The translations under genes were made by a program, and so were the position numbers. This document shows, in pieces, positions 37,529-46,271 of a stretch of 64,000 nt of DNA (its first letter is position 1; the number at the start of each line of letters is the position of its first letter). The DNA lies in assembly GCA_937868725.1 (NCBI GenBank), contig CALMMQ010000104.1:1-64000 (forward strand). Reading direction: 5' to 3'. Source of the stretch: an uncultured Pleomorphomonas sp. (GTDB taxonomy: Bacteria > Pseudomonadota > Alphaproteobacteria > Rhizobiales > Pleomorphomonadaceae). The notes under the pieces were generated by a model that saw only the letters and a list, made by a program, of their open reading frames with translations, searched no databases and was not told the DNA's origin.

Positions 37529-37920
37529 TTTCCGTGGTCGGCCGCATCGTCAACCACTCGGTCTACGAATACGGCAAGGGCGTCCGCCCGCTGTTCATGC
37601 TGACCATGGTGATCGACGAGTTGCCAGCCGTGCTCGCCCGCCTTGCCACGACAGCGATGGACCATTTCGTCCATCGCGTCGACGAGGCGCGCGTCAACCT
37701 GTTCTACGGTGCGCCGGCCCACGTGGCCGTCGTCCGCTCCTTCGTCGACAAGCCGTTGTCGCGGCTCTCGCCGCAGGAGGACTTCATGCTCGGCATGCTG
37801 CTTGGCTACGATCCCGCTCAGCAATGCCGCCGCCTGCTCTGCCGCCTCGGCGCGACAACGGCCACCCGGCCGGACTTTCTTGAGTCGGTCTCGCCAGGCG
37901 GCCGCGTCCTGGCATCCTGA
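37507..37920 (+). CDS. DUF2023 family protein
   Basis: A 137-residue cytoplasmic protein whose ATG at 37507 lies 22 bases inside the end of the flavodoxin gene, implying translational coupling. The pattern VYEYGKGVRPLFMLTM (about 18-33), VNLFYGAP, LSPQEDFMLGMLLGYD and a nearby Cys (QQCRRLLCRLG) matches my recollection of DUF2023, a family of unknown function. The tight pairing with flavodoxin and the shared Fur-like operator suggest a role in flavodoxin maturation, partnering or iron-starvation metabolism; this is inference. Confidence 0.75.
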   Translation: MDQPDPVISVVGRIVNHSVYEYGKGVRPLFMLTMVIDELPAVLARLATTAMDHFVHRVDEARVNLFYGAPAHVAVVRSFVDKPLSRLSPQEDFMLGMLLGYDPAQQCRRLLCRLGATTATRPDFLESVSPGGRVLAS

Positions 37921-37927
37921 CGGGCGC

Positions 37928-39187
37928 TCAGGCGGCGGCTGCCGTCGCGGCGGAGGCAACGATGGTCCGGATCAGCGCCTCGACGGCCAGCCCCATGTCC
38001 AGGGCCGAGGCGAACTCGGCCGGGTTGTGACTGATGCCGCCACGGCAGCGGACGAACAGCATGCCGATGTCGGTCAAGGCCTTGAGGGCGTGACCGTCGT
38101 GACCGGCGCCGGAGGTGAGCCGCCGCACCGGCAGATCGAGGCTGGCCACGGCCTCGGCCAGCGCCGCCTGCCAGCGCGCGGCGCACGGCGTCGTCGGACT
38201 GTCGTGGTAGCGCTCCATGGCAAACGTCAGGCCGCGCTCGACGGCAATGGCGGCGCAGGCGGTCTTAATGGCGGCGATGGCGGCGAACCGCGGCGCGTCG
38301 CTGGCCGCCCGCACGTCGAGCGTCATACGCACGCCGTTCGGCACAACGTTGACCGCACCCGGCGCGACGGCCAGCCGGCCGACGGTGGCTACCAGTTGGT
38401 CGGCAGCGCCGGCCCGACCGATGGTCTCGATGGCCGTCATCATGGCGGCGGCGCCGGCCAGTGCGTCGCGGCGCAGTGCCATCGGTACAGTGCCGGCATG
38501 TCCGGCTTCGCCACCGATCTCGATGTTGAAGCGCGACTGGCCGGCAATCGACGTGACGACACCGAGCGGTAAGCCCTCCGTCTCCAGCACCGGCCCCTGT
38601 TCGATGTGCACCTCGATATAGCCGAGCACCTCGTCCCGCCTGAGCGCGGCCGCCGCGAACCGCTCGGGATCGCAACCGAACCGCCGCAGCGCCTCTCCCA
38701 GCCGCATGCCGTCGCCGTCGGCCACCGCGAACACATCGGCCGTGAGCGTGCCGGCCACGGCCGAACTTGAGGCCAGCGTGGTGGGAAAGCGCACGCCCTC
38801 CTCGTCGCCAAACGCCAGCAGTTCGATGGCGAAGGGCAGGCGAACAGCGCGCGCCCGCAGTTCCTCGATGGCGATCAGTCCGGCGACGACGCCGAGCATG
38901 CCGTCGTAGCGGCCGGCGTTGACCACCGTGTCGATGTGCGAGCCGATGAGCAGCCGCTTTCCCGCCAGCGGCCCCGGCCGGTCGGCGGCCCGGAGGCCGC
39001 GCACCGTGCCAAGAGCATCGATGGCGACGGTCAGACCGGCTTCGGCCATCCAGCCGGCCATGAGATCGGCGGCCCGGCGATGAGCCGGCCCGAGATAGAG
39101 TCGCGTCAGCCGCTCGGCGTCATCCGAGCAGGCGGCCAGTGCCGCGAGCCGCTGGTCGGCCCGACGGCCGAGTTCGGAATAGGTCAT
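37928..39187 (-). CDS. Zn-dependent amidohydrolase, probably allantoate amidohydrolase
   Basis: A 419-residue M20-family hydrolase of the allantoate amidohydrolase / N-carbamoyl-amino-acid hydrolase group. The metal-site motifs are GSHIDTV (about 83-89), GRYDGMLGV, FGDEEGVRF (about 127-135) and YIEVHIEQGPVLE (about 190-202), with the dimerisation-domain strings GEAGHAGTVPM and GAGHDG. The start codon overlaps the uraD stop (TGATG), so the two are cotranslated; together they cover purine ureide breakdown, favouring allantoate over hydantoin-derived substrates. The other urate-pathway genes (uraH, allantoinase, puuE) are not in the window. Confidence 0.88.
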   Translation of the reverse strand: MTYSELGRRADQRLAALAACSDDAERLTRLYLGPAHRRAADLMAGWMAEAGLTVAIDALGTVRGLRAADRPGPLAGKRLLIGSHIDTVVNAGRYDGMLGVVAGLIAIEELRARAVRLPFAIELLAFGDEEGVRFPTTLASSSAVAGTLTADVFAVADGDGMRLGEALRRFGCDPERFAAAALRRDEVLGYIEVHIEQGPVLETEGLPLGVVTSIAGQSRFNIEIGGEAGHAGTVPMALRRDALAGAAAMMTAIETIGRAGAADQLVATVGRLAVAPGAVNVVPNGVRMTLDVRAASDAPRFAAIAAIKTACAAIAVERGLTFAMERYHDSPTTPCAARWQAALAEAVASLDLPVRRLTSGAGHDGHALKALTDIGMLFVRCRGGISHNPAEFASALDMGLAVEALIRTIVASAATAAAA

Positions 39188-39705
39188 CAGAGCCTCACGC
39201 GGTCCTCGATACGGAAACGGAAGATGCGGCTGATCTGGGCCAACGCCGTGGCAAACTCCGTCGCTGGCGCGTTGGCAAGACGATCCGCGAAGGCGGCGAG
39301 AATGTCGAGCTTGCTGGCGCCCTTGACGGCGTAGATGAAGGGAAAGCCGAAGCGGGCGACGTAGGCGGTGTTGAGTTCGCCGAAGCGGGCAAACTCCGCC
39401 GCCGTCAGCCGGTCGAGCCCGGCCCCGGCCTGTTCACGTCGCGAATCCTCGGCCATCTCGCCGGCGATCGCCGCCTTGCCGGCGAGGTCGGGATGGGCTG
39501 AGATCAGCGCCCGCTGCCGCTCGGGATCGGCGGCCGCCACCGCGGCGACGAAGGCCGCGATCATGGCATCACGGCTGGCGAACGGCCGTTCCCGCGCCGC
39601 CGCCGCCGCCACCCAGGGCGAGTGCTCGGCCACGTCGCCGAAACGCTCGACGAACTGGGCCGGCGTCAGACGGTTGACGTCATCGATAGATATCTGTGCG
39701 GGCAT
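39187..39705 (-). CDS. uraD: 2-oxo-4-hydroxy-4-carboxy-5-ureidoimidazoline (OHCU) decarboxylase
   Basis: A 172-residue all-helical enzyme that decarboxylates OHCU to S-allantoin in urate degradation. The catalytic-site motif EHSPWVA (about 27-33) and the signature SAHPDLAGKAA (about 70-80) are present, followed by FGFPFIYAVKG (about 124-134), which is typical of the family. The ATG at 39705 gives the usual length; the upstream frame is open but unrelated. It is the first gene of the uraD-allC pair and lies 92 bases from the ribD stop on the same strand. Confidence 0.92.
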   Translation of the reverse strand: MPAQISIDDVNRLTPAQFVERFGDVAEHSPWVAAAAARERPFASRDAMIAAFVAAVAAADPERQRALISAHPDLAGKAAIAGEMAEDSRREQAGAGLDRLTAAEFARFGELNTAYVARFGFPFIYAVKGASKLDILAAFADRLANAPATEFATALAQISRIFRFRIEDRVRL

Positions 39706-39797
39706 CGGTTGTCGCTCCACGGCACCGACCGGCGCCATACGCAAAATTGCGTGCCTCATCACTGCCAAAAGCCGGCGTGACAGGCAATGGCTTTGCC

Positions 39798-40952
39798 TCA
39801 ATCGGCCCGCCAGTAGCGCACCAGCCGATCGACGCCAAGCCGTCGGCGTTCGATGGCCGCGAACCCTTCCGACTGCGTCAGAACATCGAGTGGCAGACCG
39901 GCAAGCGCCTTGACGCCCCCTGCCCCGACCTTGATGTCGGAGAACGTCAACGTCGCCTCGTCGACGTGGTCGCTTTCGATCAGCGCCCTGGCGACGCGAG
40001 CCCCGCCCTCGCTGATGAGACTGGTGATGCCGAGGCGACCGAGTTGAAACAGCACGTCGCCGAGGTCGAGCCGCCCGGCGTGGTCGCGCTCGGCCACCTC
40101 GACCAGCACGCCGTGCCGCGTCAGCGCTCGCACCCGCTCCTCCGGTGCGCCGGGGGCGACGAACACCCAGGTCGGCGTCTTGCCGGCACTGGCCACCAGC
40201 TTGGCGCCGAGTGGGGTGCGCGCCTCGGCGTCAAGGATCACTCGCACCGGGTTGCGGCCGTCACAGCCGGGCAGTCGGTTGGTCAGCTGCGGATCGTCAT
40301 TCACCACCGTACCGACGCCGATCAGGATGGCGTCGTGCTCAACGCGCAGGCCGAGGGTGTAGGCCTTGGCTTGCGGGCAGGAGATGGCCAGCTGCCCCTC
40401 GCCCTCGCGGCCGATGCAGCCATCGGCGGAGATAGCCAGCGACAGGTTGACATGCGGCCGATCGAAACGCGCCCGGGCGATGTGGCCGGCATGCAGCCGC
40501 CGCCCCTCGTCGGCCAACACGCCGGTGGTCACTACGACGCGATTGCGTGTCAACAGGGCGTGGCCGCGCCCGCTCAGCTTGGGATCGGGATCATTGATCG
40601 CCGTCACCACGTGGGCAACCCCGGCCCGCACCAGCAGTTCGGCACTGGGCACACCGACCGAGGAGTGGGCGCGCGGCTCCATGGTGAGATAGACGGTGGC
40701 GCCCTTGGCGCGCGGGCCGGCCGCCGCCAGCAGCTGGGCCTCGGCCTGAGCCTGCCCGCCCGGCCCCGTTACGGCTCGGGCGATGACTTCAAAGCCGGCC
40801 TCGGACTTCATGACCATGATGGCCCCGACCGAGGGCGCCGGCCGCGACAGGCCGCTATGGCGGCGCCCCAGCGCCACGGCCGCCGCCATGAAGCGCCGAT
40901 CAAGCTCGGTCGACTGGTTACGTTCGCGCTGCGGCGCGCGACTACTCGCCAT
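39798..40952 (-). CDS. ribD: RibD-like riboflavin biosynthesis protein with degenerate deaminase domain
   Basis: A 384-residue two-domain protein. The N-terminal deaminase domain (about 20-150) is recognisable, but its zinc ligands are gone: the His of the HAE motif is Gln69 (AQAEAQ), and the two Cys of PC...PPC are Arg94 (MEPRAH) and Ser103 (GVPSAE). The proton-shuttle Glu71 remains. The C-terminal reductase domain (about 165-380) is well preserved ([56 protein letters not shown]). The protein therefore probably retains only 5-amino-6-ribosylaminouracil-phosphate reductase activity. The start overlaps the nrdR end by 11 bases. ribE is not next to it. Confidence 0.88.
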   Translation of the reverse strand: MASSRAPQRERNQSTELDRRFMAAAVALGRRHSGLSRPAPSVGAIMVMKSEAGFEVIARAVTGPGGQAQAEAQLLAAAGPRAKGATVYLTMEPRAHSSVGVPSAELLVRAGVAHVVTAINDPDPKLSGRGHALLTRNRVVVTTGVLADEGRRLHAGHIARARFDRPHVNLSLAISADGCIGREGEGQLAISCPQAKAYTLGLRVEHDAILIGVGTVVNDDPQLTNRLPGCDGRNPVRVILDAEARTPLGAKLVASAGKTPTWVFVAPGAPEERVRALTRHGVLVEVAERDHAGRLDLGDVLFQLGRLGITSLISEGGARVARALIESDHVDEATLTFSDIKVGAGGVKALAGLPLDVLTQSEGFAAIERRRLGVDRLVRYWRAD

Positions 40953-41400
40953 CGCCCGAAAGTTCTCCGAGCAAGCTCTTGAAATCCTTGGCCTCGCGGA
41001 AGTCGCGATACACCGAGGCGAAACGGACGTAGGCAACGTCGTCGAGCGCCTTGAGCCCGGCCATCACCAGCTCGCCGATCTGGCCGCTGTCGACCTCGTT
41101 CTCGCCCTGGCTTTCCAACTGGCGGACGATGCCATTGACGAGGCGGTCGAGCTTGTCCGGTTCCACCGGCCGCTTGCGCAGGGCGATCTGGACCGAACGC
41201 AGCAGCTTGTCGCGATCGAACGGCACGCGCCGACCGGAGCGCTTGACCACCGTCAACTCACGCAACTGCACCCGCTCGAAAGTGGTGAAGCGGCCGCCGC
41301 AAGCGGTGCAGACGCGGCGGCGACGAATGGCCGTGCCGTCGTCGGTCGGTCGGCTGTCCTTCACCTGGCTGTCGTCGTTGCTGCAATAGGGACAGCGCAT
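40942..41400 (-). CDS. nrdR: Transcriptional repressor NrdR
   Basis: A 152-residue Zn-ribbon/ATP-cone repressor of ribonucleotide reductase genes. The zinc ribbon has Cys3-Cys6 (MRCPYC) and Cys31-Cys34 (CTACGG) with the arginine-rich DNA-binding stretch IRRRR; the ATP-cone begins [18 protein letters not shown] and continues to about residue 140. It is followed by ribD with a start inside the nrdR end, as in many alphaproteobacteria; the usual upstream glyA is absent, and a chemoreceptor gene lies there instead. Confidence 0.96.
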   Translation of the reverse strand: MRCPYCSNDDSQVKDSRPTDDGTAIRRRRVCTACGGRFTTFERVQLRELTVVKRSGRRVPFDRDKLLRSVQIALRKRPVEPDKLDRLVNGIVRQLESQGENEVDSGQIGELVMAGLKALDDVAYVRFASVYRDFREAKDFKSLLGELSGDGE

Positions 41401-41580
41401 GCGCTGGGGCCTCCTCGTCGAATCCTTTGCCGCCGAGACTAGTATAAACAACCGTCGGGCACCATGCCCGCCGCGGACCGTCGTTCCACCCTTCGGATGA
41501 GCCCCGAACCGGCGGCAAGCACATGAGCAGGCAAAGCGCCCGCCCCAACGGCCTCAGCCCCTCGGCCGTGACGGCGCCGC

Positions 41581-43284
41581 TCAGACCGCGACTCGCTTGA
41601 GGAAGTCCTCCATGCTGTCGTTGAGCGAGACCGTCGTCGTGGAGACGAGCTTCGACATCTCGGCGACCTTGTCGGCAGAAAGAATGGTCGCCTCGGCTGT
41701 TTCCGAGACGGTCCTGATGCTGCGCATGACCAGTTGCGTTCCGCTCGAGGCTTCGGCACTGCTCTTGGAGATTTCCGAGGTCGCCGCGCCCTGCTCCTCG
41801 ACGGCGGCGGCGATGGCACCGGTATAACCGTTCACCTGCTCCATGATCCGGGTAACCGACGCGATGGCCTCGACGGCCGACTGCGTTTCGGACTGGATGG
41901 TGCTCACCTGGCTCGAGATCTCGTCCGTCGCCCTGGCGGTCTGGTTGGCAAGGTTCTTCACTTCGGCGGCAACGACCGCAAATCCCTTGCCCGCTTCACC
42001 GGCCCGGGCCGCTTCGATGGTGGCGTTGAGCGCCAAAAGGTTGGTCTGGGCGGCAACGGTCTGAATGAGGTTGACCACCTCCCCGATCTTGCTGGCCGAG
42101 TTCGCCAGAAGCGTAACCTTGTCGTTGGCATCACGCGTGGTCTGGGCGGCGTTCTGGACAACGGCCGAAGTGCGGTTGACCTGCTCGTTGATCTCATTGA
42201 TCGACGCGGCCAGTTCCTCCGACGCCGTGGCGACCGCTTCGACGTTGTGCGTGGCATTGATCGACGCGGCCAAGGCGGATTCGGCGTCGCCGGCCGTCCG
42301 GCGCGATGCGGCGTCGACGTTGTCAGCGGTCAGGGACAGCTCCTGCAGGTGTTGCTGCACGTCGCCCATGGCCACCGAAATCGACGTTCTGAACTGGTCG
42401 ATAGCCGCGTCCATCTCCTGACGCTTGCGTTCCTTGCGCTGCTGGTGCGCCTCCTGTTCATCGACAAGATCCTGCCGATGCAGGCCGGCGGTGCGGAACA
42501 CTTCAACGGCGCGGGCGATTTCGCCCACCTCTGCTTGCCGTTCGGTGTACGGCACCGCCACGTCGAGATGATCGGAAGCCAGCTTGTGCATGATGTCGGC
42601 GAGCACGGGAATGGGCCGGACCAGCCGGTTCGATACCAGCAGGGCTCCGGGGATGACGACGGCCAGAACGATCAGCGCCGCGAACGCGATCTTGCGGATC
42701 AGCTCTTCGGCCGACTGCCGCACCGCAGCCTTGTCGACGCCGGCGAAAATGGCGCCGATGACGACGTTCGAGCTGTTCACGATCGGCTGGTAGACCGTGT
42801 AGTGCGACCGGCCGAGAATCTCAGCCTCGCCGGAAAACGGCAGCCCAGCCTTGAGACGGGCAAAGGCCGGACTGGTCTGGCCAAGATAGGTTCCGACGGC
42901 CCGCGTCCCGTCTCCCTTGACGATAGAGGTGGTGACGCGCTTGAAGTCGTCCTTGGCTGGATCGTAGCTGAACAGGGTCGCCGCGCTATGCGAGACGGCC
43001 GCTGCGGTGTCGATGAGCGCGGTCGATTCGATCGCCGGAATGGCGTCGACAACAACGCTGCCAATCTCCCCCTGGGGACGCCACTTGACCTTCAATCCTG
43101 CAACGTTCTTCTCGATGACCTCGGCGACCAGCCCCATGGAAAACTGCTGTTTTTCCATGGCGCTTTGCGTTGCCGCGACTTCGAGGCTCCAGGAAACGAC
43201 GCCGAACAAGCCGCCAGCGGTGACAACAACTACCAGCACAACCATTAGGACAATCGAAGTGCGCATTGAAAGTTTGTGCAACAT
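41581..43284 (-). CDS. Methyl-accepting chemotaxis protein with periplasmic Cache sensor
   Basis: A 567-residue chemoreceptor. TM1 (about 8-31), a periplasmic single-Cache-type domain (about 35-190; includes [11 protein letters not shown] and [11 protein letters not shown]), TM2 (about 193-214), a HAMP domain (about 214-268), and a cytoplasmic signalling domain with methylation helices and the highly conserved hairpin tip ([19 protein letters not shown], about 450-468). It has no C-terminal CheR-binding pentapeptide. The ligand is unknown; such Cache domains often bind carboxylates or amino acids. Monocistronic; a promoter candidate lies directly upstream. Confidence 0.93.
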   Translation of the reverse strand: MLHKLSMRTSIVLMVVLVVVVTAGGLFGVVSWSLEVAATQSAMEKQQFSMGLVAEVIEKNVAGLKVKWRPQGEIGSVVVDAIPAIESTALIDTAAAVSHSAATLFSYDPAKDDFKRVTTSIVKGDGTRAVGTYLGQTSPAFARLKAGLPFSGEAEILGRSHYTVYQPIVNSSNVVIGAIFAGVDKAAVRQSAEELIRKIAFAALIVLAVVIPGALLVSNRLVRPIPVLADIMHKLASDHLDVAVPYTERQAEVGEIARAVEVFRTAGLHRQDLVDEQEAHQQRKERKRQEMDAAIDQFRTSISVAMGDVQQHLQELSLTADNVDAASRRTAGDAESALAASINATHNVEAVATASEELAASINEINEQVNRTSAVVQNAAQTTRDANDKVTLLANSASKIGEVVNLIQTVAAQTNLLALNATIEAARAGEAGKGFAVVAAEVKNLANQTARATDEISSQVSTIQSETQSAVEAIASVTRIMEQVNGYTGAIAAAVEEQGAATSEISKSSAEASSGTQLVMRSIRTVSETAEATILSADKVAEMSKLVSTTTVSLNDSMEDFLKRVAV

Positions 43285-43301
43285 GTATTTTGGCCTAAGT
43301 C

Positions 43302-43331
43302 ATTATCATTCAAGTAGAACATGCTCGCCAA
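43302..43331 (-). promoter_or_regulatory. Candidate promoter of the chemoreceptor gene
   Basis: On the minus strand TTGGCG (43331-43326), an 18-base spacer and GATAAT (43307-43302, 5/6 match). The transcript would begin about 10-12 bases before the ATG at 43284, which is short; if correct, the true start may be the internal Met at 43266. Confidence 0.35.
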
Positions 43332-43532
43332 CTCTTAACATTTGCCTCAAATTCGAACGGCTCGCTCCGGCCGTCCAGGGCTGATCCCGGCGTCCCGCGC
43401 CGCCGGTGACGCCACAGAAGCGCTGGAACCGCCAGCCGATTGGCGGAACGCCGGCATTTGCGCCGGCCTCGCTGGTTCAGGGGCGCCACTCACCAGCCAC
43501 GCCCGCTAGGAAATACCACTAATGCATTCGCC

Positions 43533-43628
43533 GATCAGGTTGCCCCAACCTGATCGATAAGCGGCGGCTCAAGCCTTTGACTCTGGGCCGATTTCTTATC
43601 GACCTGACGATTCAGTCAGGTCGACAAG
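43533..43628. repeat. Pair of related perfect inverted repeats in the chemoreceptor upstream region
   Basis: IR1: an 11-bp perfect stem, arms 43533-43543 and 43547-43557 with a CCC loop. IR2: a 10-bp perfect stem (arms 43599-43608 and 43615-43624), extended by three pairs after one mismatch to 43595-43628. The two share the elements TCAGGT and TCGA(T/C)AAGCG, so they look like copies of one unit. Neither has a T-tract. The remaining sequence between 43285 and 43762 has no gene. Confidence 0.6.
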
Positions 43629-43763
43629 CGCTCTGATGCAACTATTTGCAGATAGCGTGGCGACGCCGGCCCGTCTTGAAGCTTTCCGACGGCGGTCAAG
43701 GTCCACCGCAATCTGAGGCGCGGCTGGCCGCCATGCCCCCGGAGCTCGCCGTCACCGGGCAAT

Positions 43764-43796
43764 AAAAAAGCCGGGCACTTGCGCGCCCGGCATTTT
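43764..43796 (-). terminator. Terminator after tRNA-Leu(GAG)
   Basis: 7-bp stem GCCGGGC/GCCCGGC (arms 43770-43776 and 43785-43791) with a T6 tract in the minus direction, directly after the tRNA 3' end. Confidence 0.85.
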
Positions 43797-43800
43797 TAAA

Positions 43801-43885
43801 TGGTGCGGTCGAGAAGACTCGAACTTCCACGTCTTGCGACACAGCGACCTCAACGCTGCGCGTCTACCAATTCCGCCACGACCGC
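43801..43885 (-). tRNA. tRNA-Leu (anticodon GAG)
   Basis: Minus strand: acceptor stem GCGGTCG/CGACCGC with encoded CCA, class II variable arm, and anticodon stem CAGCG/CGCTG enclosing TTGAGGT, giving GAG. T-loop AGTTCGAGTCT. 85 bases. Confidence 0.97.
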
Positions 43886-44118
43886 ATCGTGGTTTCGCCG
43901 GTGATTTGCACCGGCCGGCGTTCTATAGCGAACGAATCTCCTGGGCACAAGAGGCTTTTGGAGAAGAATTGAACCGCGACACCGGCGCCACCAAAGGAAA
44001 TGACAAAAAGCCGCGAAAATCACAGCAAATCAACACCATGAGCTGTGCAGAATGGGCGGCGGCTCCCCCTCGGCCGAGCATCGCAGCGCCCCGTCGGCGC
44101 CGGCGGCGCGCCCAGTTC

Positions 44119-44385
44119 TCAGACCTTCACGACATCGTCGAGGCGCCGATAGGTCGGCGCCCGGTTGAGCACTTCGGTGATCGACACCGTCACCCGATCC
44201 CCCTTCAGCACCACCTGGCCATGCGCCACCAGGAGATCGTTGGCGAGAATGTCGACGTCGTGGTCGGCCGACCGGTCGAGTTCGATGACGGCGCCACGGC
44301 CCATGCGCAGCAACTGATGGATGGGCATCGTCTGACCGCCCAGCACGACGGAAATCTCGACGCTGATCTTCTCGATCGTGTTCAT
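44119..44385 (-). CDS. fliN: Flagellar motor switch protein FliN (SpoA domain only)
   Basis: An 88-residue C-ring protein consisting almost entirely of the SpoA/FliN C-terminal domain: VEISVVLGGQTMPIHQLLRMG, GAVIELDRSADHDVDILAND, then VAHGQVVLKGDRVTVSITEVL. The C-ring binds CheY-P and sets rotation direction. Most FliN proteins have a longer disordered N terminus; this is a minimal version. No other flagellar gene is beside it, which is unusual, as fliN normally sits in a large flagellar operon. It is divergent from lipB, with a CtrA-like site in the spacer. Confidence 0.85.
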   Translation of the reverse strand: MNTIEKISVEISVVLGGQTMPIHQLLRMGRGAVIELDRSADHDVDILANDLLVAHGQVVLKGDRVTVSITEVLNRAPTYRRLDDVVKV

Positions 44386-44457
44386 TGGGCTTATGTGTCC
44401 TGATTGACGCGGCGGCGACGCACGACCGCCCTGCCTGCAAGTTTCGACGGGACAAGG

Positions 44458-44472
44458 TTACCGAATGGTTAA
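44458..44472 (-). promoter_or_regulatory. CtrA-like site between fliN and lipB
   Basis: On the minus strand TTAA-N7-GTAA, one base off the CtrA consensus, 73-87 bases upstream of the fliN start. CtrA commonly controls flagellar genes in alphaproteobacteria. It overlaps the first possible lipB ATG (44465), which argues for the second ATG at 44474. Confidence 0.35.
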
Positions 44473-45172
44473 CATGCGTGACGAAATCAGGACAGATCTG
44501 TTGTCCGTCCCCGGTTCTCCACCTGTGGAATGGCGTATCGAGCCCGAACGCGTCTCCTACCCCGACGCCATCGCCGTCATGGAGGAGCGCGTCGCCGCCA
44601 TCGCCGACGGCAAGGCCGACGAACTGGTGTGGCTCATCGAGCATCCGCCGCTCTACACCGCCGGTACCAGCGCCAATCCGGCCGACCTGATCGCGCCTGA
44701 CCGCTTTCCCGTCTACGCCGCCGGCCGGGGCGGCCAGTACACCTATCACGGTCCCGGCCAGCGCGTGGCCTACGTCATGCTCGACCTCAACCGCCGCGCC
44801 CGCGACATCCGCGCCTTCGTCGCCAGCCTTGAGGCCTGGGTGATCGCCACTCTCGACCGCTTCAACGTCCGCGGTGAGCGGCGCGAGGACCGTGTCGGCG
44901 TTTGGGTCAGGCGACCGGAAAAGGGCATCGACGCCGAAGACAAGATTGCCGCCATCGGCATTCGTGTCCGCCGCTGGGTGACGTTCCACGGCATCAGCCT
45001 CAACGTCGAACCCAACCTCGAACATTTCTCCGGCATCGTGCCCTGCGGCATCCGCGGCCACGGCGTCACCAGCCTGGTCGATCTCGGCCTGCCCGTCACC
45101 ATGGACGACGCCGACGTGGCCCTGCGCGCCAGCTTCGAGCCGATCTTCGGGCCGACGCAGCGTCTGCCCTGA
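44465..45172 (+). CDS. lipB: Octanoyl-[ACP]:protein N-octanoyltransferase
   Basis: A 235-residue enzyme that moves octanoate from ACP to lipoyl domains, the first step of lipoate synthesis. Family motifs: [13 protein letters not shown] (about 58-70), the [12 protein letters not shown] block (about 87-98), KIAAIGIRV with the conserved lysine (about 160) and [14 protein letters not shown] with the catalytic Cys (about 195). The ATG at 44465 gives [10 protein letters not shown]; the ATG at 44474 (MRDEIRT) is equally good. No lipA is adjacent. It converges on yjfF; the spacer holds nested inverted repeats. Confidence 0.94.
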   Translation: MVNMRDEIRTDLLSVPGSPPVEWRIEPERVSYPDAIAVMEERVAAIADGKADELVWLIEHPPLYTAGTSANPADLIAPDRFPVYAAGRGGQYTYHGPGQRVAYVMLDLNRRARDIRAFVASLEAWVIATLDRFNVRGERREDRVGVWVRRPEKGIDAEDKIAAIGIRVRRWVTFHGISLNVEPNLEHFSGIVPCGIRGHGVTSLVDLGLPVTMDDADVALRASFEPIFGPTQRLP

Positions 45173-45190
45173 CCGGCCCAGCCATGACGA

Positions 45191-45274
45191 CGCCCGCCGT
45201 CCGGGCCCGGAAAGGCCCCGCCGAACGCCCACGAGAGCGATCGGCGGCAACCTCCGGCCCGAACGGCGGGCGTG
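45191..45274. repeat. Nested inverted repeats between lipB and yjfF
   Basis: ACGCCCGCCGT (45191-45201) pairs with ACGGCGGGCGT (45264-45274), enclosing a further perfect palindrome TCCGGGCCCGGA at 45201-45212. In the convergent lipB-yjfF spacer this could form a long terminator-like structure for both genes; the plus side ends in TGTATTTT. Confidence 0.5.
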
Positions 45275-45299
45275 TATTTTCACAGCAGGCCGACGGCTG

Positions 45300-46271
45300 T
45301 CAGCCTTCGGCTTGGCTCAGCGCCGACACCGAACGCATGATGCCCTTCTGCAGCACGATGAACAGGAACAGCAGGCCGCCGATGACGATGCGGATCCACC
45401 AGCTGTCCAGCGAGCCGTCGAAGATGATCAGCGTCTGGATCAGCCCCTGGATGACGCCGCCGAACAGCGCACCGATGACCAGACCGACACCGCCGGTCAG
45501 CAGCGTGCCGCCGATGACCACCGAGGCGATGGCATCAAGTTCCGTTCCCGTTGCCGCCAGCGGATAGCCCGACGCCGTATAGAAGGCGTAGGTGGCGCCG
45601 GCCAGCACGCCGAACACGCCGTTGAGGGCATAGATCAGCACGATGGTCCGCCGCACCGGCACGCCGAGCAGCAGCGCCGACGTCATGTCGCCGCCGACGG
45701 CGTAGACATTGGCGCCGAAGCGAGTCAGGTGCGCAATCACCAGGGCGAAGGCCATGCACACCAGCATGATGCAGGCCTCCGCCGACAGCCACCCCTTGCC
45801 GGGCAGCGGAATGCGGAAGTCCTGGAAGGCCTCCATGAACGGGTGGTTGATCGGCACCGAGTCGATGCTGATGACGTAGCAAAGGCCGCGCAGCATGAAC
45901 ATCGCCGTCAGCGTGACGATGAACGGCTGGATCTCGAAGGCATCGATGATGAAGCCGATGGCCGCGCCGAGCAGGAAGCCGAACACCAGCAGGATGCCGA
46001 CCGCCATCAGCGGATGCATGCCGTGCTGCACCAGCGACGCCGTGGCAATGCCGACGAAGCCAATCATCGAACCGACACTGAGGTCGATGCCACCCGACAG
46101 GATGACGAAGGACATGCCGATACCGGCGATGATGATGAAGGCGTTGTCGGTCAAGAGGTTGCCGAGCACGCGCGTCGACAGGAAGTTGGAACCGAAGTAG
46201 AATCCACCCAGGGCATAAAGCAGGATGAAGACGGCGATGGTCGCCAGAATGGGAAGCCTGCGCTCTCTCAT
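45300..46271 (-). CDS. yjfF: Sugar ABC transporter permease, YjfF type
   Basis: A 323-residue inner-membrane permease of the ribose-type family, with about eight to ten hydrophobic segments, the hallmark SGGIDLSVGSMIGF (about 59-72) and GTELDAIASVVIGGTLLTGG (about 242-261, ending before GVG). It is the second permease of a two-permease importer, as in E. coli ytfQRT-yjfF (galactofuranose importer, which also accepts L-arabinofuranose). The start overlaps the ytfT stop by four bases (ATGA). Last gene of the operon. Confidence 0.9.
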   Translation of the reverse strand: MRERRLPILATIAVFILLYALGGFYFGSNFLSTRVLGNLLTDNAFIIIAGIGMSFVILSGGIDLSVGSMIGFVGIATASLVQHGMHPLMAVGILLVFGFLLGAAIGFIIDAFEIQPFIVTLTAMFMLRGLCYVISIDSVPINHPFMEAFQDFRIPLPGKGWLSAEACIMLVCMAFALVIAHLTRFGANVYAVGGDMTSALLLGVPVRRTIVLIYALNGVFGVLAGATYAFYTASGYPLAATGTELDAIASVVIGGTLLTGGVGLVIGALFGGVIQGLIQTLIIFDGSLDSWWIRIVIGGLLFLFIVLQKGIMRSVSALSQAEG

